NCBI RefSeq assembly: GCF_017352155.2 | Contig: NZ_CP071462.1 | Coordinates: 3,658,001-3,722,000, forward strand | Direction: 5' to 3' | DNA: 64,000 bases | From: Haloterrigena alkaliphila | Lineage (GTDB): Archaea > Halobacteriota > Halobacteria > Halobacteriales > Natrialbaceae | Shown: piece by piece, positions 27,627 to 37,175 of the stretch | How the letters are laid out: each line of letters starts with the position of its first letter | Position numbering within the stretch: the first letter of the stretch is position 1 | Program-made: the position numbers and the translations under genes | Notes under the pieces: generated by a model | Told to the model about the DNA's origin: nothing | What the model saw: the letters and a program-made list of their open reading frames with translations, nothing else | Databases searched by the model: none

Positions 27627-28793
27627 ATGCCAGATCGTCCAGAGCCGCCGGCGTGGATCGTCGAACAGCCCGTCCTGACCGTGCTCGCGCTGGTCGGGGT
27701 CGTCCTCGGACTGCTCATCGTCCTGCCGTACCTGCAGTACGTCCTCTTCGGGGTCGTCCTCGCGTACATTCTACTGCCGCTCCAGCGGCGCCTCGAGGCC
27801 CACGTCCGGCCGATGATCGCGGCCTCGATCACGATCGTGGTCGCGGTGATCGTCATCCTGATCCCGATCATCTACGTCCTCAGCGTCGCGCTCAGACAGA
27901 CGAGCCAGCTCGTGACCGCGGTCCGGAACGGCGAGGTCGACCTCGAGACGATCGAGTCGATGGTCGCCGAGACCGGGTACAGCGTCGATCTCACGAGCCT
28001 CTACGAGTCGTATCAGGACGGGATTACCGGCGGGCTACGGGGGCTGGCGACCGGCGCGCTCGACGTCGTCGGCGGGCTACCGGGGATCGCGATCGGGCTG
28101 ACGGTCACGCTGTTCGTCTGTTTCGCGCTGTTGCGGGACGGGGATCGGCTGATCGAGTGGCTCTACCGGGTCGTCCCGATCGACGACGACGTCCAGCGGG
28201 AGCTGTTCGAGGAACTGGACCAGCTCATGCAGGCGTCGGTCATCAGCAACGTCCTCGTCGCGGTGATCCAGGCCGTGATGCTCGGCGTCGGGCTCGCGAT
28301 ACTGGGGGTCCCCGCAGTCGTGTTACTCACCGTTCTCACGTTCCTGCTCACGCTGCTGCCGCTCGTCGGCGCGTTCGGCGTCTGGCTCCCCGTCTCGATC
28401 TATCTCCTCGCGATGAGCCGCCCGCTCGCGGCCGCCGGGCTCGCGGTCTACGGCCTGTTCGTGACCCTCTCAGACACCTATCTCCGGCCCGCGCTCATCG
28501 GCCGGACGGGCGCGATCAACTCCGCGATCATCGTCGTCGGCATCTTCGGCGGACTCATCACGTTCGGTGCCGTGGGGCTGTTCATCGGTCCCGTCGTCCT
28601 CGGCGGTGCGAAGGTCGTGCTCGACATCTTCGCGCGGGAGCGCGCCGACGGCCCGGAAACCGACGCCGGGACGACGGGCGACGGCTCCCCCGAGCGGTCG
28701 GGAGCCCAATCCACCGACGCGGAGACCGACGAGCGAACGGCGTCGGCCCCCGACGCGGCGGCCGAGGACGGCGATCCCGACCCCGAGGCCTGA
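27627..28793 (+). CDS. AI-2E family transporter
   Basis: A 388-residue membrane protein with about eight helices in the PerM/TqsA pattern. There is a helix pair at the N-terminus (about 12-60), a third helix near 65-85, a periplasmic-type amphipathic region (85-140), and then the conserved C-terminal block TFLLTLLPLVGAFGVWLP with FIGPVVLGGA. Family members export small organic molecules or sodium; substrate is unknown here. The last 50 residues are a disordered acidic Thr/Ser/Asp tail. ATG 27627 starts the conserved part; an earlier ATG in frame reaches into the HMG-CoA synthase gene. Confidence 0.87.
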   Translation: MPDRPEPPAWIVEQPVLTVLALVGVVLGLLIVLPYLQYVLFGVVLAYILLPLQRRLEAHVRPMIAASITIVVAVIVILIPIIYVLSVALRQTSQLVTAVRNGEVDLETIESMVAETGYSVDLTSLYESYQDGITGGLRGLATGALDVVGGLPGIAIGLTVTLFVCFALLRDGDRLIEWLYRVVPIDDDVQRELFEELDQLMQASVISNVLVAVIQAVMLGVGLAILGVPAVVLLTVLTFLLTLLPLVGAFGVWLPVSIYLLAMSRPLAAAGLAVYGLFVTLSDTYLRPALIGRTGAINSAIIVVGIFGGLITFGAVGLFIGPVVLGGAKVVLDIFARERADGPETDAGTTGDGSPERSGAQSTDAETDERTASAPDAAAEDGDPDPEA

Positions 28794-28807
28794 CCGGCCC
28801 CGGCGAC

Positions 28808-29596
28808 TCAGTCGCCCTTCCAGTCGCCCGGTTCGACACCGTGGATCTCGCCTTTCGCCTGCCGTCCCCCCGGCCAGAGGGCGATTGCGATCACGCACGC
28901 GAAGAACACGGCGAGCAATACCGCTACGGCCGTACCGGGAATCCCTGGCAGCTCGGCGGCCTCGGTCCACTGCTGTTCCGGCGTGAACAGCGTGACCTTG
29001 AACGCCCAGCCGACGCCGGCCACCGCGAAGAGGAGTCCGTACACGCGCCGTATCCGACGGGAGAGCGCCTCTCGGGTGGAGACCTTGAACGTTGGATTCC
29101 GGAGGTCGTCGCTCAGTTCCTCGCGCCAGGCCGGGTGTTCGACCCCGGTCGGCTCTAAGGCGTTCGCGAACACGTTCTCCTGGACGAAGCGGACGCGGGC
29201 GCGCCAGTGGTCGTAGAACTGGTACCGACGCACCTCGAAGAACAGGAAGATCGACAGGACGAAGATCCCGATTAGAAGCAGGAACGCGGGCATATTCCGA
29301 CTCGAGAAGACGAGCGATAGCACGGCGGCGAGCAGCGTGATCGCCCAGTCGGTCGTCCGGTCGATCCGATCCTGCGCGCTGTTGGCCTGACTGACCTCGC
29401 CGCGGTAGAAGTGGGGCAGGACGTCGAGCAGGAATTCGGATTCGTTTGCGACCGCCGCGCCGATCTCCTGATCTTCGCGATCGAGCGGACCGTCTCGGCC
29501 GGTGCGTTCGTTCCGCCCGCTCTCGGCTGCGTCATCGTGGGGGCGTTTTCGATCGTCGCGTTCGGTCGCCCCGGCGTCGTCGCGTTCGTCGACCAT
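28808..29596 (-). CDS. DUF2270 family membrane protein (copy 1)
   Basis: A 262-residue protein. The first 50 residues are a charged disordered lead. The conserved DUF2270 region follows, with FLLDVLPHFYRGEVSQANS, two helices at about 80-120, FFEVRRYQFYDHWRARVRF, VQENVFANALEP, and a final helix pair at about 180-245. No biochemical role is known. A second copy lies at 36174-36893. It faces the AI-2E gene tail to tail with only 14 bp between the stop codons. Confidence 0.82.
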   Translation of the reverse strand: MVDERDDAGATERDDRKRPHDDAAESGRNERTGRDGPLDREDQEIGAAVANESEFLLDVLPHFYRGEVSQANSAQDRIDRTTDWAITLLAAVLSLVFSSRNMPAFLLLIGIFVLSIFLFFEVRRYQFYDHWRARVRFVQENVFANALEPTGVEHPAWREELSDDLRNPTFKVSTREALSRRIRRVYGLLFAVAGVGWAFKVTLFTPEQQWTEAAELPGIPGTAVAVLLAVFFACVIAIALWPGGRQAKGEIHGVEPGDWKGD

Positions 29597-29812
29597 GCGA
29601 CCGCCCAACACCGCCGGTCAGCATAGTGGTCCGTGTAGCGACTGCAGGGATCGTTACAGTCACGTCCATCGGCGGATACCCGATAGTCACGCCGAAACGA
29701 GTGCGTTCATTACCCCGTACCCGCTAGAGGCGAGTATCGTGCCTCGGATCGAACGCCGCTGTCGACGCGGAGGGAGACGGATCGACTCGATCGATCGAGA
29801 TCACGCTTAGCC

Positions 29813-31150
29813 ATGCACGGATCACACGCCACGGGGAGCCCGTACGCTCCCCACACGGATGCGGAGCGATCGCGGATGCTCGAGGAAGTCGGGGCCGAGT
29901 CGGTCGAGGACCTCTTCGACATCCCGGCGGCCGTCGAGTTCGACGGGGAGTTCGGGATCGACGCGCGATCGGAGCGGGAGACGAGGCGACTCGTGCGCTC
30001 GATCCTCGGGCGCAACGACGACCTGACGGAACTGCTGGGGCGGGGCCACTACGGCTACTACGTGCCGTCGCTGGTCGACCATCTCGCGGACCGCTCGGAG
30101 TTTCTGACCTCCTACACGCAGTACCAGCCCGAGGTCTCGCAGGGGTTCCTGCAGGCGCTGTTCGAGTACCAGTCGCTGCTGGTCGAACTGACGGGCCTCG
30201 AGGTCGCGAACTGCTCGATGTACGACGCCGCGACGGCGCTGGGCGAGGCCGCCACGCTGGCCGAGCGCGTCCGGGATACGACCGGCTACCGCGTGCTCGT
30301 TCCCGACCTCCTGCTCGAGGGCCGACGCTCGACGCTCGAGAACTACGTCGCCGGCACCGACCTCGCGGTCGAGGCGTACCCGACCGACGACGCCAACGTC
30401 GATCTCGCGGCGCTCGAGGACCTGATCGACGAGGAGTGCGTCATGGTCTACGCGGAGAACCCGACCGTCCGGGGAACGATCGAAGAGGGCCTCGAGTCCG
30501 TCGGCGACCTCGCGGCCGAGAACGACGCCCTGTTCGTCCTCGGTTCGGACCCGATCGCGCTCTCCGTGCTCCAGCGGCCCGCCGACGTCGGCGCCGACGT
30601 CGTCGTCGGCGACGCGAGCGTACTGGGGCTGCCGACGAGCTACGGGATGGGACTGGGGCTGTTCGCGACGACGGAAGATTACCTCCGACAGGTCCCGGGT
30701 AGACTGGTCGGCGCCAGCGAGGACGCGACCGACCGGCGGGCCTACACGCTCACCCTGCAGACCCGCGAGCAACACATCCGCCGGGAGCGGGCCACGAGCA
30801 ACATCTGTACGAATCAGGCCTGGGTCGCCCTGCGAACCGCGATGCACGCCGCGTACCTGGGTCCGAGCGGGATGGTCGACCTCGCGAATCGCGGCGTCAC
30901 CCGCGCCGCCGACCTCGCCGAGCGCCTCGACGACATCGTCGGCGTCAAAGCGCCGGTCCACGACCGCCACCACCTCCGCGAGTTCGTCGTCCGGATCGAC
31001 CAGCCCGCGCCGGCGATCGCCGCCGACCTCGAGAAACGCGGGTTCGCGGTGCACGTCCTCGGCGACCACGCAATCCAGGTCTGCGTCGCCGGCGTCCCCG
31101 ACGAGCGACTCGAGCGGTTCGTCGCGGCGTTCGAGGAGGTGGTCCGATGA
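29813..31150 (+). CDS. gcvPA: Glycine dehydrogenase (decarboxylating) subunit 1
   Basis: N-terminal half of the split P-protein of the glycine cleavage system, 445 residues. Motifs include [15 protein letters not shown] near the N-terminus, [20 protein letters not shown], and [14 protein letters not shown]. It forms a heteromer with GcvPB and decarboxylates glycine, passing the aminomethyl group to the H-protein. The split form is usual in archaea. The stop overlaps the next ATG (ATGA). GcvT and GcvH are not in this window. Confidence 0.95.
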   Translation: MHGSHATGSPYAPHTDAERSRMLEEVGAESVEDLFDIPAAVEFDGEFGIDARSERETRRLVRSILGRNDDLTELLGRGHYGYYVPSLVDHLADRSEFLTSYTQYQPEVSQGFLQALFEYQSLLVELTGLEVANCSMYDAATALGEAATLAERVRDTTGYRVLVPDLLLEGRRSTLENYVAGTDLAVEAYPTDDANVDLAALEDLIDEECVMVYAENPTVRGTIEEGLESVGDLAAENDALFVLGSDPIALSVLQRPADVGADVVVGDASVLGLPTSYGMGLGLFATTEDYLRQVPGRLVGASEDATDRRAYTLTLQTREQHIRRERATSNICTNQAWVALRTAMHAAYLGPSGMVDLANRGVTRAADLAERLDDIVGVKAPVHDRHHLREFVVRIDQPAPAIAADLEKRGFAVHVLGDHAIQVCVAGVPDERLERFVAAFEEVVR

Positions 31151-32694
31151 GCGAGGACCGGGAGGACGGGTCCGTCGGGGAGGGAGCTGCCGGCCCCGAG
31201 GGAACCGCCGGCGAGGAACAGGTCCGCTACGATCAGGCGCGCTACGTGGAGAACGGCCAGTACGAGCCGCTGCTCTCCGAGAAGGACCTGACGCGCGTCG
31301 AGATCGGCGGTGCGGACGCGACCGACGAAACGGGCGACGACGCCGAGTCGCCGCTCCCCGACGACCTCACGCGCGGCTCCCTCGAGTTGCCCGAACTCTC
31401 CGAACCCGAACTGGCGCGCCACTACACGCGGCTCTCCCAGATGATCTACGGGATCGACAGCGGCCCCTACCCGCTGGGATCGTGCACGATGAAGTACAAC
31501 CCGAAGTTCACCGAGGACGTGGCGGCGCTGCCGACGGCGGCCGTCCACCCCGACCGCTCAGAGCGGTCGATTCAAGGCACCCTCGAGCTACTGTACCGGC
31601 TGCAGGACTACCTCGGCCGAATCGGCGGGATGGACGCCGTCACGCTCCAGCCGCCCGCGGGCGCCGCGGGCGAGTTCGTCGGCATCCGCGTCGCCGCGGC
31701 CTACCACGAGCACAACGGCGAGGGCCACCGCGACGAGGTCATCGTCCCCGAGAGCGCCCACGGGACCAACTTCGCGAGCGCCGCGCTGGGGGGCTACGAC
31801 GTCGTCGCTCTGCCCAGCGACGACGACGGCCGGGTCGACCTCGAGGCGCTCGAGGCGGCCCTCTCGGAAAACACGGCGGCGCTGATGTTGACCAACCCGA
31901 ACACGCTGGGGCTCTTCGAGCGCGACATCGAGGAGATCGCGGCGATGGTCCACGACGTCGGCGGCCTGCTGTACTACGACGGGGCGAACCTCAATGCCCT
32001 GCTCGGCCGCGCTCGCCCGGGCGACATGGGCTTCGACGTGATGCACTACAACGTCCACAAGACGTTCGCGACGCCCCACGGGGGCGGCGGCCCGGGTGCG
32101 GGCCCGGTCGGCGTCGTCGAGGATCTCGCGCCGTTTCTGCCCGCGCCTCGAGTGCGCGAGGGTGGGACCAGCAAGAGCGGCGACCCGACGTACGAACTGT
32201 TCGACCCCGAACAGACAATCGGCAAGGTCCACGGCTACCAGGGCAACTGGCTCGTCCTCGTCAAGGCCTTCGCCTACATCGCGCGGCTGGGCGACGAGGG
32301 ACTCGCGGACGCCAGCGCGAAAGCGGTGTTGAACGCGAACTACCTCGCAAGCCGGATCGAGTACGACGTCCCCTACGAGCCGTTCCACCACGAGTTCGTC
32401 GCCAGCGCGGGCGACCAGGACGCGGCCGACGTCGCCAAACGGATGCTCGACTACGGCGTCCACCCGCCGACGACCAAGTGGCCCGAGATCGTCCCCGAGG
32501 CGCTGATGACCGAACCGACGGAAGTCGAGGGCGAGGACACGCTCGATCGACTCGCCGCGGCCTTCAACGCCGTCGCCGCGGAGGACGACGCGACCCTCGA
32601 GGCGGCACCCGATCGGACGACGGCCCGACGGATCGACCAGACGAGCGCCGCGCGAAGTCCGCGACTGTCGTGGCAGGCGCTCGAGGAGGAGTGA
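31147..32694 (+). CDS. gcvPB: Glycine dehydrogenase (decarboxylating) subunit 2
   Basis: C-terminal half of the P-protein, 515 residues, carrying pyridoxal phosphate on the lysine in [18 protein letters not shown]. Other landmarks are [29 protein letters not shown] and the tail ATPHGG-rich loop. The first 60 residues (acidic, Gly/Glu rich) and last 40 residues exceed the bacterial length and appear disordered, a halophilic trait. It is translationally coupled to gcvPA. Confidence 0.95.
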   Translation: MSEDREDGSVGEGAAGPEGTAGEEQVRYDQARYVENGQYEPLLSEKDLTRVEIGGADATDETGDDAESPLPDDLTRGSLELPELSEPELARHYTRLSQMIYGIDSGPYPLGSCTMKYNPKFTEDVAALPTAAVHPDRSERSIQGTLELLYRLQDYLGRIGGMDAVTLQPPAGAAGEFVGIRVAAAYHEHNGEGHRDEVIVPESAHGTNFASAALGGYDVVALPSDDDGRVDLEALEAALSENTAALMLTNPNTLGLFERDIEEIAAMVHDVGGLLYYDGANLNALLGRARPGDMGFDVMHYNVHKTFATPHGGGGPGAGPVGVVEDLAPFLPAPRVREGGTSKSGDPTYELFDPEQTIGKVHGYQGNWLVLVKAFAYIARLGDEGLADASAKAVLNANYLASRIEYDVPYEPFHHEFVASAGDQDAADVAKRMLDYGVHPPTTKWPEIVPEALMTEPTEVEGEDTLDRLAAAFNAVAAEDDATLEAAPDRTTARRIDQTSAARSPRLSWQALEEE

Positions 32695-32741
32695 GTACCG
32701 CCGCGTCGAACTCGCCTTCAGCGCCGCTCACCGCGTCGGCG

Positions 32742-32915
32742 TTACGCGCTCGAGTCGACGACCGTCTCGTTGTCGGAGATCCGCACGAAGCCGTAGTCGC
32801 ACTCCGGGCAGTGCCACTTGACCTTCTCGCCGAGGTGGACCGTCGTGCTCGCGGCGCGATAGAAGACCCGTTCGGTGCCGCAGTTCGGACACTCGTGCTC
32901 GAGTTCCATAGCCAT
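32742..32915 (-). CDS. Small zinc-ribbon protein (57 residues)
   Basis: A 57-residue protein beginning MAMELEHECPNCG. The two knuckles CPNCGT and CPECDYGFVRI are separated by a hydrophilic hairpin (TVHLGEKVKWH), giving a complete zinc ribbon. It belongs to the haloarchaeal small CPxCG group; no function is assigned. It converges on gcvPB and is divergent from the adenosyltransferase gene. Confidence 0.75.
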   Translation of the reverse strand: MAMELEHECPNCGTERVFYRAASTTVHLGEKVKWHCPECDYGFVRISDNETVVDSSA

Positions 32916-32983
32916 GCTCGGGCGTTGGGCGCGGCGGCTGTTTAATGGTTCGGTCGCTGCCGGCCGCGACGACCCGCTGAAAG

Positions 32984-32989
32984 TTAAGT
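32984..32989 (+). promoter_or_regulatory. Box A promoter of the cobalamin adenosyltransferase gene
   Basis: The sequence ttaagt lies about 27 nt before ATG 33013, predicting a leaderless message. Confidence 0.5.
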
Positions 32990-33012
32990 ACGCCTCGGCC
33001 GTCCACTCGGAC

Positions 33013-33546
33013 ATGGCGATCTACACCGGCCGCGGCGACGACGGGCAGACGGACCTCCGAGACATGAGCCGCGTCTCGAAGGCCAGTCCGCGCATCGAAG
33101 CTTACGGCACCGTCGACGAACTGAACGCGCTGATCGGCACGACTCGACCGACCGGCCACGACGACGTCGACGAGCGCCTCCGGGAGGTCCAGAACCACCT
33201 CCACGTCGTCCAGGCCGACTTCGCGAACCCCGATCCCGACGAGGACGACCCCGCGATCCGGGCCGACCACATCGAGACCGTCGAGGACTGGATCGACGAG
33301 TACGACGAGGAACTCGAGCCGCTGACCTCCTTCATCCTGCCGACGGGGAGCGACCGCGGCGCGGCACTCCACCACGCCAGAACCGTCTGTCGGCGCGCCG
33401 AGCGCCGCGCCGTCGCGCTGGCGTCGGAAGAAGCGATCAACGAGCAGGCCGTCCAGTACCTGAATCGCCTCTCGGACGGCCTCTTCACGTTCGGTCGCGT
33501 GGTCAACGCCCGCGACGGCGAGCCGGAAGAAGCGCCGCAGTACTGA
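33013..33546 (+). CDS. Cob(I)yrinic acid a,c-diamide adenosyltransferase (PduO type)
   Basis: A 177-residue helical enzyme that transfers the adenosyl group of ATP to cob(I)alamin or its precursor. The N-terminal ATP-binding loop reads MAIYTGRGDDGQTDL, and the conserved stretches ARTVCRRAERRAV and YLNRLSDGLFTFGR match the PduO fold. Haloarchaea need adenosylcobalamin for class II ribonucleotide reductase and methylmalonyl-CoA mutase. The start at 33013 is fixed by the box A spacing and the family N-terminus. Confidence 0.94.
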   Translation: MAIYTGRGDDGQTDLRDMSRVSKASPRIEAYGTVDELNALIGTTRPTGHDDVDERLREVQNHLHVVQADFANPDPDEDDPAIRADHIETVEDWIDEYDEELEPLTSFILPTGSDRGAALHHARTVCRRAERRAVALASEEAINEQAVQYLNRLSDGLFTFGRVVNARDGEPEEAPQY

Positions 33547-33636
33547 CCGGCGTTGTCGCGGTCGCAGTACTGGCCAGTGCCGGCGCGGTCGCAGTATTGA
33601 GCAGCGGCGTTGCGGTCGCGTTGCCGCTGTGGCCCG

Positions 33637-35421
33637 TTACGACTCGCGTTCGACCGCCGGCTCGAGGCCGACCAGCGATTGCCCGAGCACGTCGGCGTAC
33701 CCCGAGTGCGTGAGCTTCAGCGCCGGAACGCCGGGGAACGTCAGCGTCTGGAGGGTCAACAGCGGTCGTTCGATGTCGACGCCGCTCTCGCGCAGGGTAT
33801 CCTCGACCGCGTCGAATTCGGCCACGGCGTCCTCGAGGGGCGCCTCGGACGCGGTCCCCGCGACCGGCATCGCGAGGTCGGCGACGACGGCGCCGTCTCG
33901 AGCGACGGCGAATCCGCCGCCCGTCTCCGCGACCCGTTCGGCGGCCACGACCGCGTCGGCGGTGTCGGCGGCGACGACCGCGAGGCCGGGCGTCTCCCAG
34001 GTTACGCTCGTAGCGACGGCGCCTCGCTCGAGGCCGAAGCCGGTCAGAAAGCCCGTGAAGGCGCGGTCCTCGGTCGCGGGATCGCGGTCGAACAGCGTCG
34101 CCGTGAGGACGTCCGCGGCCGGGTCGGGCCCGAGTCGGTCGGGGTCGGACTCGCCGTCCGCGTCGGCGGCGTTGTCGAGAACTGCGGGTTCGGCCGTCGT
34201 TTCGGTCGTCACGAGCCCCCGGCCGACCTCCATGGCGCGGACGGTACCGTCCGGTGCCGCCTCGAGCGGCGCGGTGAACCGCGATTCGGCGAGGTCGACC
34301 GAAATCGTATCGTAGAGGTAGTCGGGATAGGGGTCGTCCCGCACCGCCACGTCCGGCGTGCCGTCGGTGACGACCACGTCGCCGTCGGCCACCACCGTCT
34401 CGACGGTCAGCGACTCGAGGCCGTCGACGACCAGCAGATCCGCGAACGCGCCGGGGGCGACGACGCCCCGCCCGTCGAGTCCGAACTGTTCGGCCGGGTT
34501 GCGGGTCGCGGCGTCGATGGCGGCTTTCTCCGGAATCCCGACATCGATGGCGCGCCGGACCACGTCGGCCATCCCGAACCCCTCGAGCAGGTCGTCCGGC
34601 CAGACGCCGTCGGTCGACAGCGAGACGCTGGCCCGATCGATGTCGGGGAAGGCCTCGGCGAGCGCCCCCAGATCGTCCCGGTTCGAGCCGCAGCGGCCGA
34701 CGACGTGGATGCCGTTGGCAGCGCGTTCGCGAACGCCGTCGGCCGCGATGGCTTCGTGGTCGTTGTCCACGACGGTCGCGAACGCCCGGAGCGACTCGCC
34801 GCGACAGCCCGCTCCGTGGCCGACGATCGTGGCGTCGGTCCCGCGGGCGCGCTCGTAGAGCCGTTCGACCGGCGACTCGCGGCCGACGACGTGGATCCAG
34901 TCGATCTCGCCGACGCCGACCACGCGCTCGTGACCGAGTAGGTCCGCGAGGGCGTCGACCTCCGCGTCGCCGCCGCGCGCGGGTTCGAACGTGACGAGGA
35001 GTCGCTGCGGCGGGAGCGAGAGGTACGTCGTAACCGGGAACCCTTCAGTTCGCTCGAGGACGGTTTCGGCCCCTCGGCTCCCGAAGAGGAGGCCGATCCC
35101 GGAGGTCTCGGTGACGATTGACGTGGTGCCGCTCGCGAGCGCCCCGGAGACCGTGCGCTCGGGGACCGCCTGTAGGTCGGTGTGCGTGTGCGCGTCGATC
35201 AGCCCCGGGAGGACGATTCGTTCCGTGGCGTCGACGACCGTCGTCTCGGGTCCGGTGACGGAGTCGGCGTCCTCGAGGAGGGCCGCGATCCGATCGCCGA
35301 CGACGGCGACGTCCCGCTCGAGGAATTCCCGGCGGTTCGAGCAGTAAACGCGTCCGCCCGCGACGACCAGGTCGGCGGTCGCGCCCTCGCGCTCGAGGGC
35401 GACCGGCTGTAACTCGTTCAT
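33637..35421 (-). CDS. Adenine deaminase family amidohydrolase (divergent)
   Basis: A 594-residue amidohydrolase. N-terminal landmarks are LVVAGGRVYCSNRREFL and IVLPGLIDAHTHTDLQ, the latter with the metal-binding HxH. The C-terminal adenine deaminase domain is recognised from FTGFLTGFGLERGAVATS and ETGGGFAVARDGAVVADLAM. In characterised adenine deaminases a HDSHN motif follows the first of these; here it reads TWETPGL, so a metal or substrate contact seems lost. The protein may act on another amide or be a purine-related hydrolase. ATG 35421 begins the recognisable domain. Confidence 0.8.
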   Translation of the reverse strand: MNELQPVALEREGATADLVVAGGRVYCSNRREFLERDVAVVGDRIAALLEDADSVTGPETTVVDATERIVLPGLIDAHTHTDLQAVPERTVSGALASGTTSIVTETSGIGLLFGSRGAETVLERTEGFPVTTYLSLPPQRLLVTFEPARGGDAEVDALADLLGHERVVGVGEIDWIHVVGRESPVERLYERARGTDATIVGHGAGCRGESLRAFATVVDNDHEAIAADGVRERAANGIHVVGRCGSNRDDLGALAEAFPDIDRASVSLSTDGVWPDDLLEGFGMADVVRRAIDVGIPEKAAIDAATRNPAEQFGLDGRGVVAPGAFADLLVVDGLESLTVETVVADGDVVVTDGTPDVAVRDDPYPDYLYDTISVDLAESRFTAPLEAAPDGTVRAMEVGRGLVTTETTAEPAVLDNAADADGESDPDRLGPDPAADVLTATLFDRDPATEDRAFTGFLTGFGLERGAVATSVTWETPGLAVVAADTADAVVAAERVAETGGGFAVARDGAVVADLAMPVAGTASEAPLEDAVAEFDAVEDTLRESGVDIERPLLTLQTLTFPGVPALKLTHSGYADVLGQSLVGLEPAVERES

Positions 35422-35550
35422 ACTCGAGGTGGTGGCCGCCCAGCGTTGTATGGGAATCGATCCCGAAGGGCCTCGCCTGGGGTTCGCGAGGATTCTGTCC
35501 CCTGCGAAAGGGCTATAATAGACCCAAGCCTCCCTACGGGAGAGAATCAC

Positions 35551-35802
35551 ATGAACAAGCACTTCCACGACAGCCGCTACTACCTCGCCCGCGCCGCCGA
35601 CCACGCGAAACTCGGTCTCACCGAGACGCTCGAGCCGGCCGTCTCTCGGGTTCGAGGACTGGGCCGCGACGACGAACCGGAGCCGGAACCGACGCGCCTC
35701 GAGTCGGTTCGAGGGCGGCTGTCCGGCCTCGAGCGAGCCGTCAGCGGGCGGGTGGGTTCCGCACGAGCGGTCGTCTCTCGAGACGGGTCGGACGCTCGGT
35801 GA
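35551..35802 (+). CDS. Small haloarchaeal protein, DUF7553-like
   Basis: An 83-residue charged, helical protein starting MNKHFHDSRYYLARAADHAK. It has no membrane segment or cysteine. A TATA-like tataat (35514-35519) is upstream, and a purine-rich gggagag about 8 nt before the ATG could pair with 16S rRNA, so this one appears to be a leadered gene. The function is unknown; the style matches a haloarchaeal family of short helical proteins. Confidence 0.65.
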   Translation: MNKHFHDSRYYLARAADHAKLGLTETLEPAVSRVRGLGRDDEPEPEPTRLESVRGRLSGLERAVSGRVGSARAVVSRDGSDAR

Positions 35803-35842
35803 AAGGAAGCCTTAAGTCGAACGCACGGATATCAACCCGTGC

Positions 35843-35917
35843 GGGTTGGTGATCTAGTCCGGTTATGATACCTCCTTCACACGGAGGAAGTCGGCAGTTC
35901 AAATCTGCCCCAACCCA
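35843..35917 (+). tRNA. tRNA-Val (CAC)
   Basis: A 75-nt cloverleaf. The acceptor strand gggttgg pairs with ccaaccc and ends in discriminator A. The anticodon stem cctcc/ggagg encloses ttcacac, giving anticodon CAC. The T arm is ggcag ttcaaat ctgcc. No CCA is encoded. Its 3' end is duplicated downstream. Confidence 0.96.
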
Positions 35918-36058
35918 CTAATTTTGCTGCGAGCAATTTCACGAGCAGCAAATTCGTTATGTTGGGCAGATTTGAACCAGACGAGTCGCAGCCCGGGAAG
36001 CGAACGCAGTGAGCGACCCGGAACGTCTTGGCGTGGTTCAAATCTGCCCCAACCCACT
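35918..36058. repeat. tRNA-tail palindromic element behind tRNA-Val
   Basis: Bases 36036-36058 repeat exactly the 23 bases at 35897-35919, the tRNA-Val 3' end. An inverted copy of the T arm is at 35964-35978 and can pair with 36035-36049 over 15 bp. The loop has AGTCGC (35984-35989), gcagtgagcga (36006-36016) and cgtcttggcgtg leading into the direct copy. A separate hairpin-like pair of gcagcaaatt sequences lies near 35922-35953. The organisation parallels the element behind tRNA-Glu. Confidence 0.8.
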
Positions 36059-36173
36059 CGCTCATCTACCGGTGATCTCTTACAAGCGGGAAGCGCGGAC
36101 AAGCAGAGAAGCGTATCGACCCTTATTTTCACAGCAGTTGGTATGGGTGCTCTGGTCAGTATAGCGAACGGAT

Positions 36174-36893
36174 TTATCGGTCTGTCTCTTTCCAGTCGTC
36201 CGGGTCCCCTTCCCGGAATTCACCCTTAGCGTGGCGCTCGCGGGGCCAGAAGGTGACGCCCAGCAGTACGACGTAGAACACACCCACAACGGCAACCACA
36301 GCAATCCCGGGGATACGAGCGATTTCAGCGGTTGTCAGCCAGTCTTGTCGCGGCCCGAACGCTGTAATCCTGAAGACCCAGGCGACCACTAGGACGCTGA
36401 GCAGCGCAAGGTACACACGCCGGAGCCGGTTTACGACTGCTTCGGATACCGAGACTTTCAGCGTCGGCCTGCGATAGTCCTTGCTCAGTTCCGCTCGCCA
36501 GTCGTGATTTTCAGTGCCTTGGGACGGATCGAGGGCGTTTGCGAACAGGTTCTCTTGGATGACTCGAGCACGGGAGCGAAAGACGTCGTAGTCCCGGTAC
36601 CGCCGTGCTTCGATGCCCAGAAAAATGGTGACGACGACGATCCCGATCAGCAAGATATAGTGTGGGTTATCGGTACTCGAAAACGCCCACGTCAAGATCG
36701 CTGCCATCAGCGTCACCGCCCACGTCGTCGTCTCGTCGAGGCGCTGCCGCCACGTCCCCACTCGGTCGATCTCTCCGCGATAGACGTGGGCCATCACCGA
36801 ACCGAGTCCCGTACTGTCGTCAACCATTTCCCGGCCGATCTCCCGTTGGTCTGGTGCTGTTGGGTCGAACTCGTCGCTATTCGAATCGGTCAT
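36174..36893 (-). CDS. DUF2270 family membrane protein (copy 2)
   Basis: A 239-residue paralogue of the protein at 28808-29596. Shared features are VMAHVYRGEIDRVGTWRQRL, two helices near 58-95, EARRYRDYDVFRSRARVI, IQENLFANALDP, and a terminal helix pair. Its GC content is visibly lower than that of copy 1 and of the neighbouring genes, and it lies directly behind the tRNA-Val element, which suggests acquisition. Role unknown. The 282-bp stretch upstream (36894-37175) shows no convincing gene. Confidence 0.8.
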   Translation of the reverse strand: MTDSNSDEFDPTAPDQREIGREMVDDSTGLGSVMAHVYRGEIDRVGTWRQRLDETTTWAVTLMAAILTWAFSSTDNPHYILLIGIVVVTIFLGIEARRYRDYDVFRSRARVIQENLFANALDPSQGTENHDWRAELSKDYRRPTLKVSVSEAVVNRLRRVYLALLSVLVVAWVFRITAFGPRQDWLTTAEIARIPGIAVVAVVGVFYVVLLGVTFWPRERHAKGEFREGDPDDWKETDR

Positions 36894-37175
36894 AGCGGAG
36901 AGACAGCTTCTCGCTCCATAAGCAGGTATGGTGACGGCATAACCTGAGTGTCATGTCCGGGAGAACATCGAACAGTACACAGGATACTTAGCAAATCGAC
37001 GTCACCAATTCCTTCCGAACTGGACGAGGAAGTCGTCACTAAGCCGGAAGGCCAACCACGCAACTACCGCACTCATTTGGCCGTGAGCCACACCGTAGTT
37101 CGTTCCCTGACCAGTTGAAGAGTACCTGTGAACAGGCGACTTGGGTGGAGAAGAACGGGGCCTATGGTAGCGTGG

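Noticed and set aside
35877-36132. Small minus-strand frames over tRNA-Val with GRFELPTSSV-like peptides
   Set aside because: Also reverse readings of the tRNA and its tail copy; no independent coding support.
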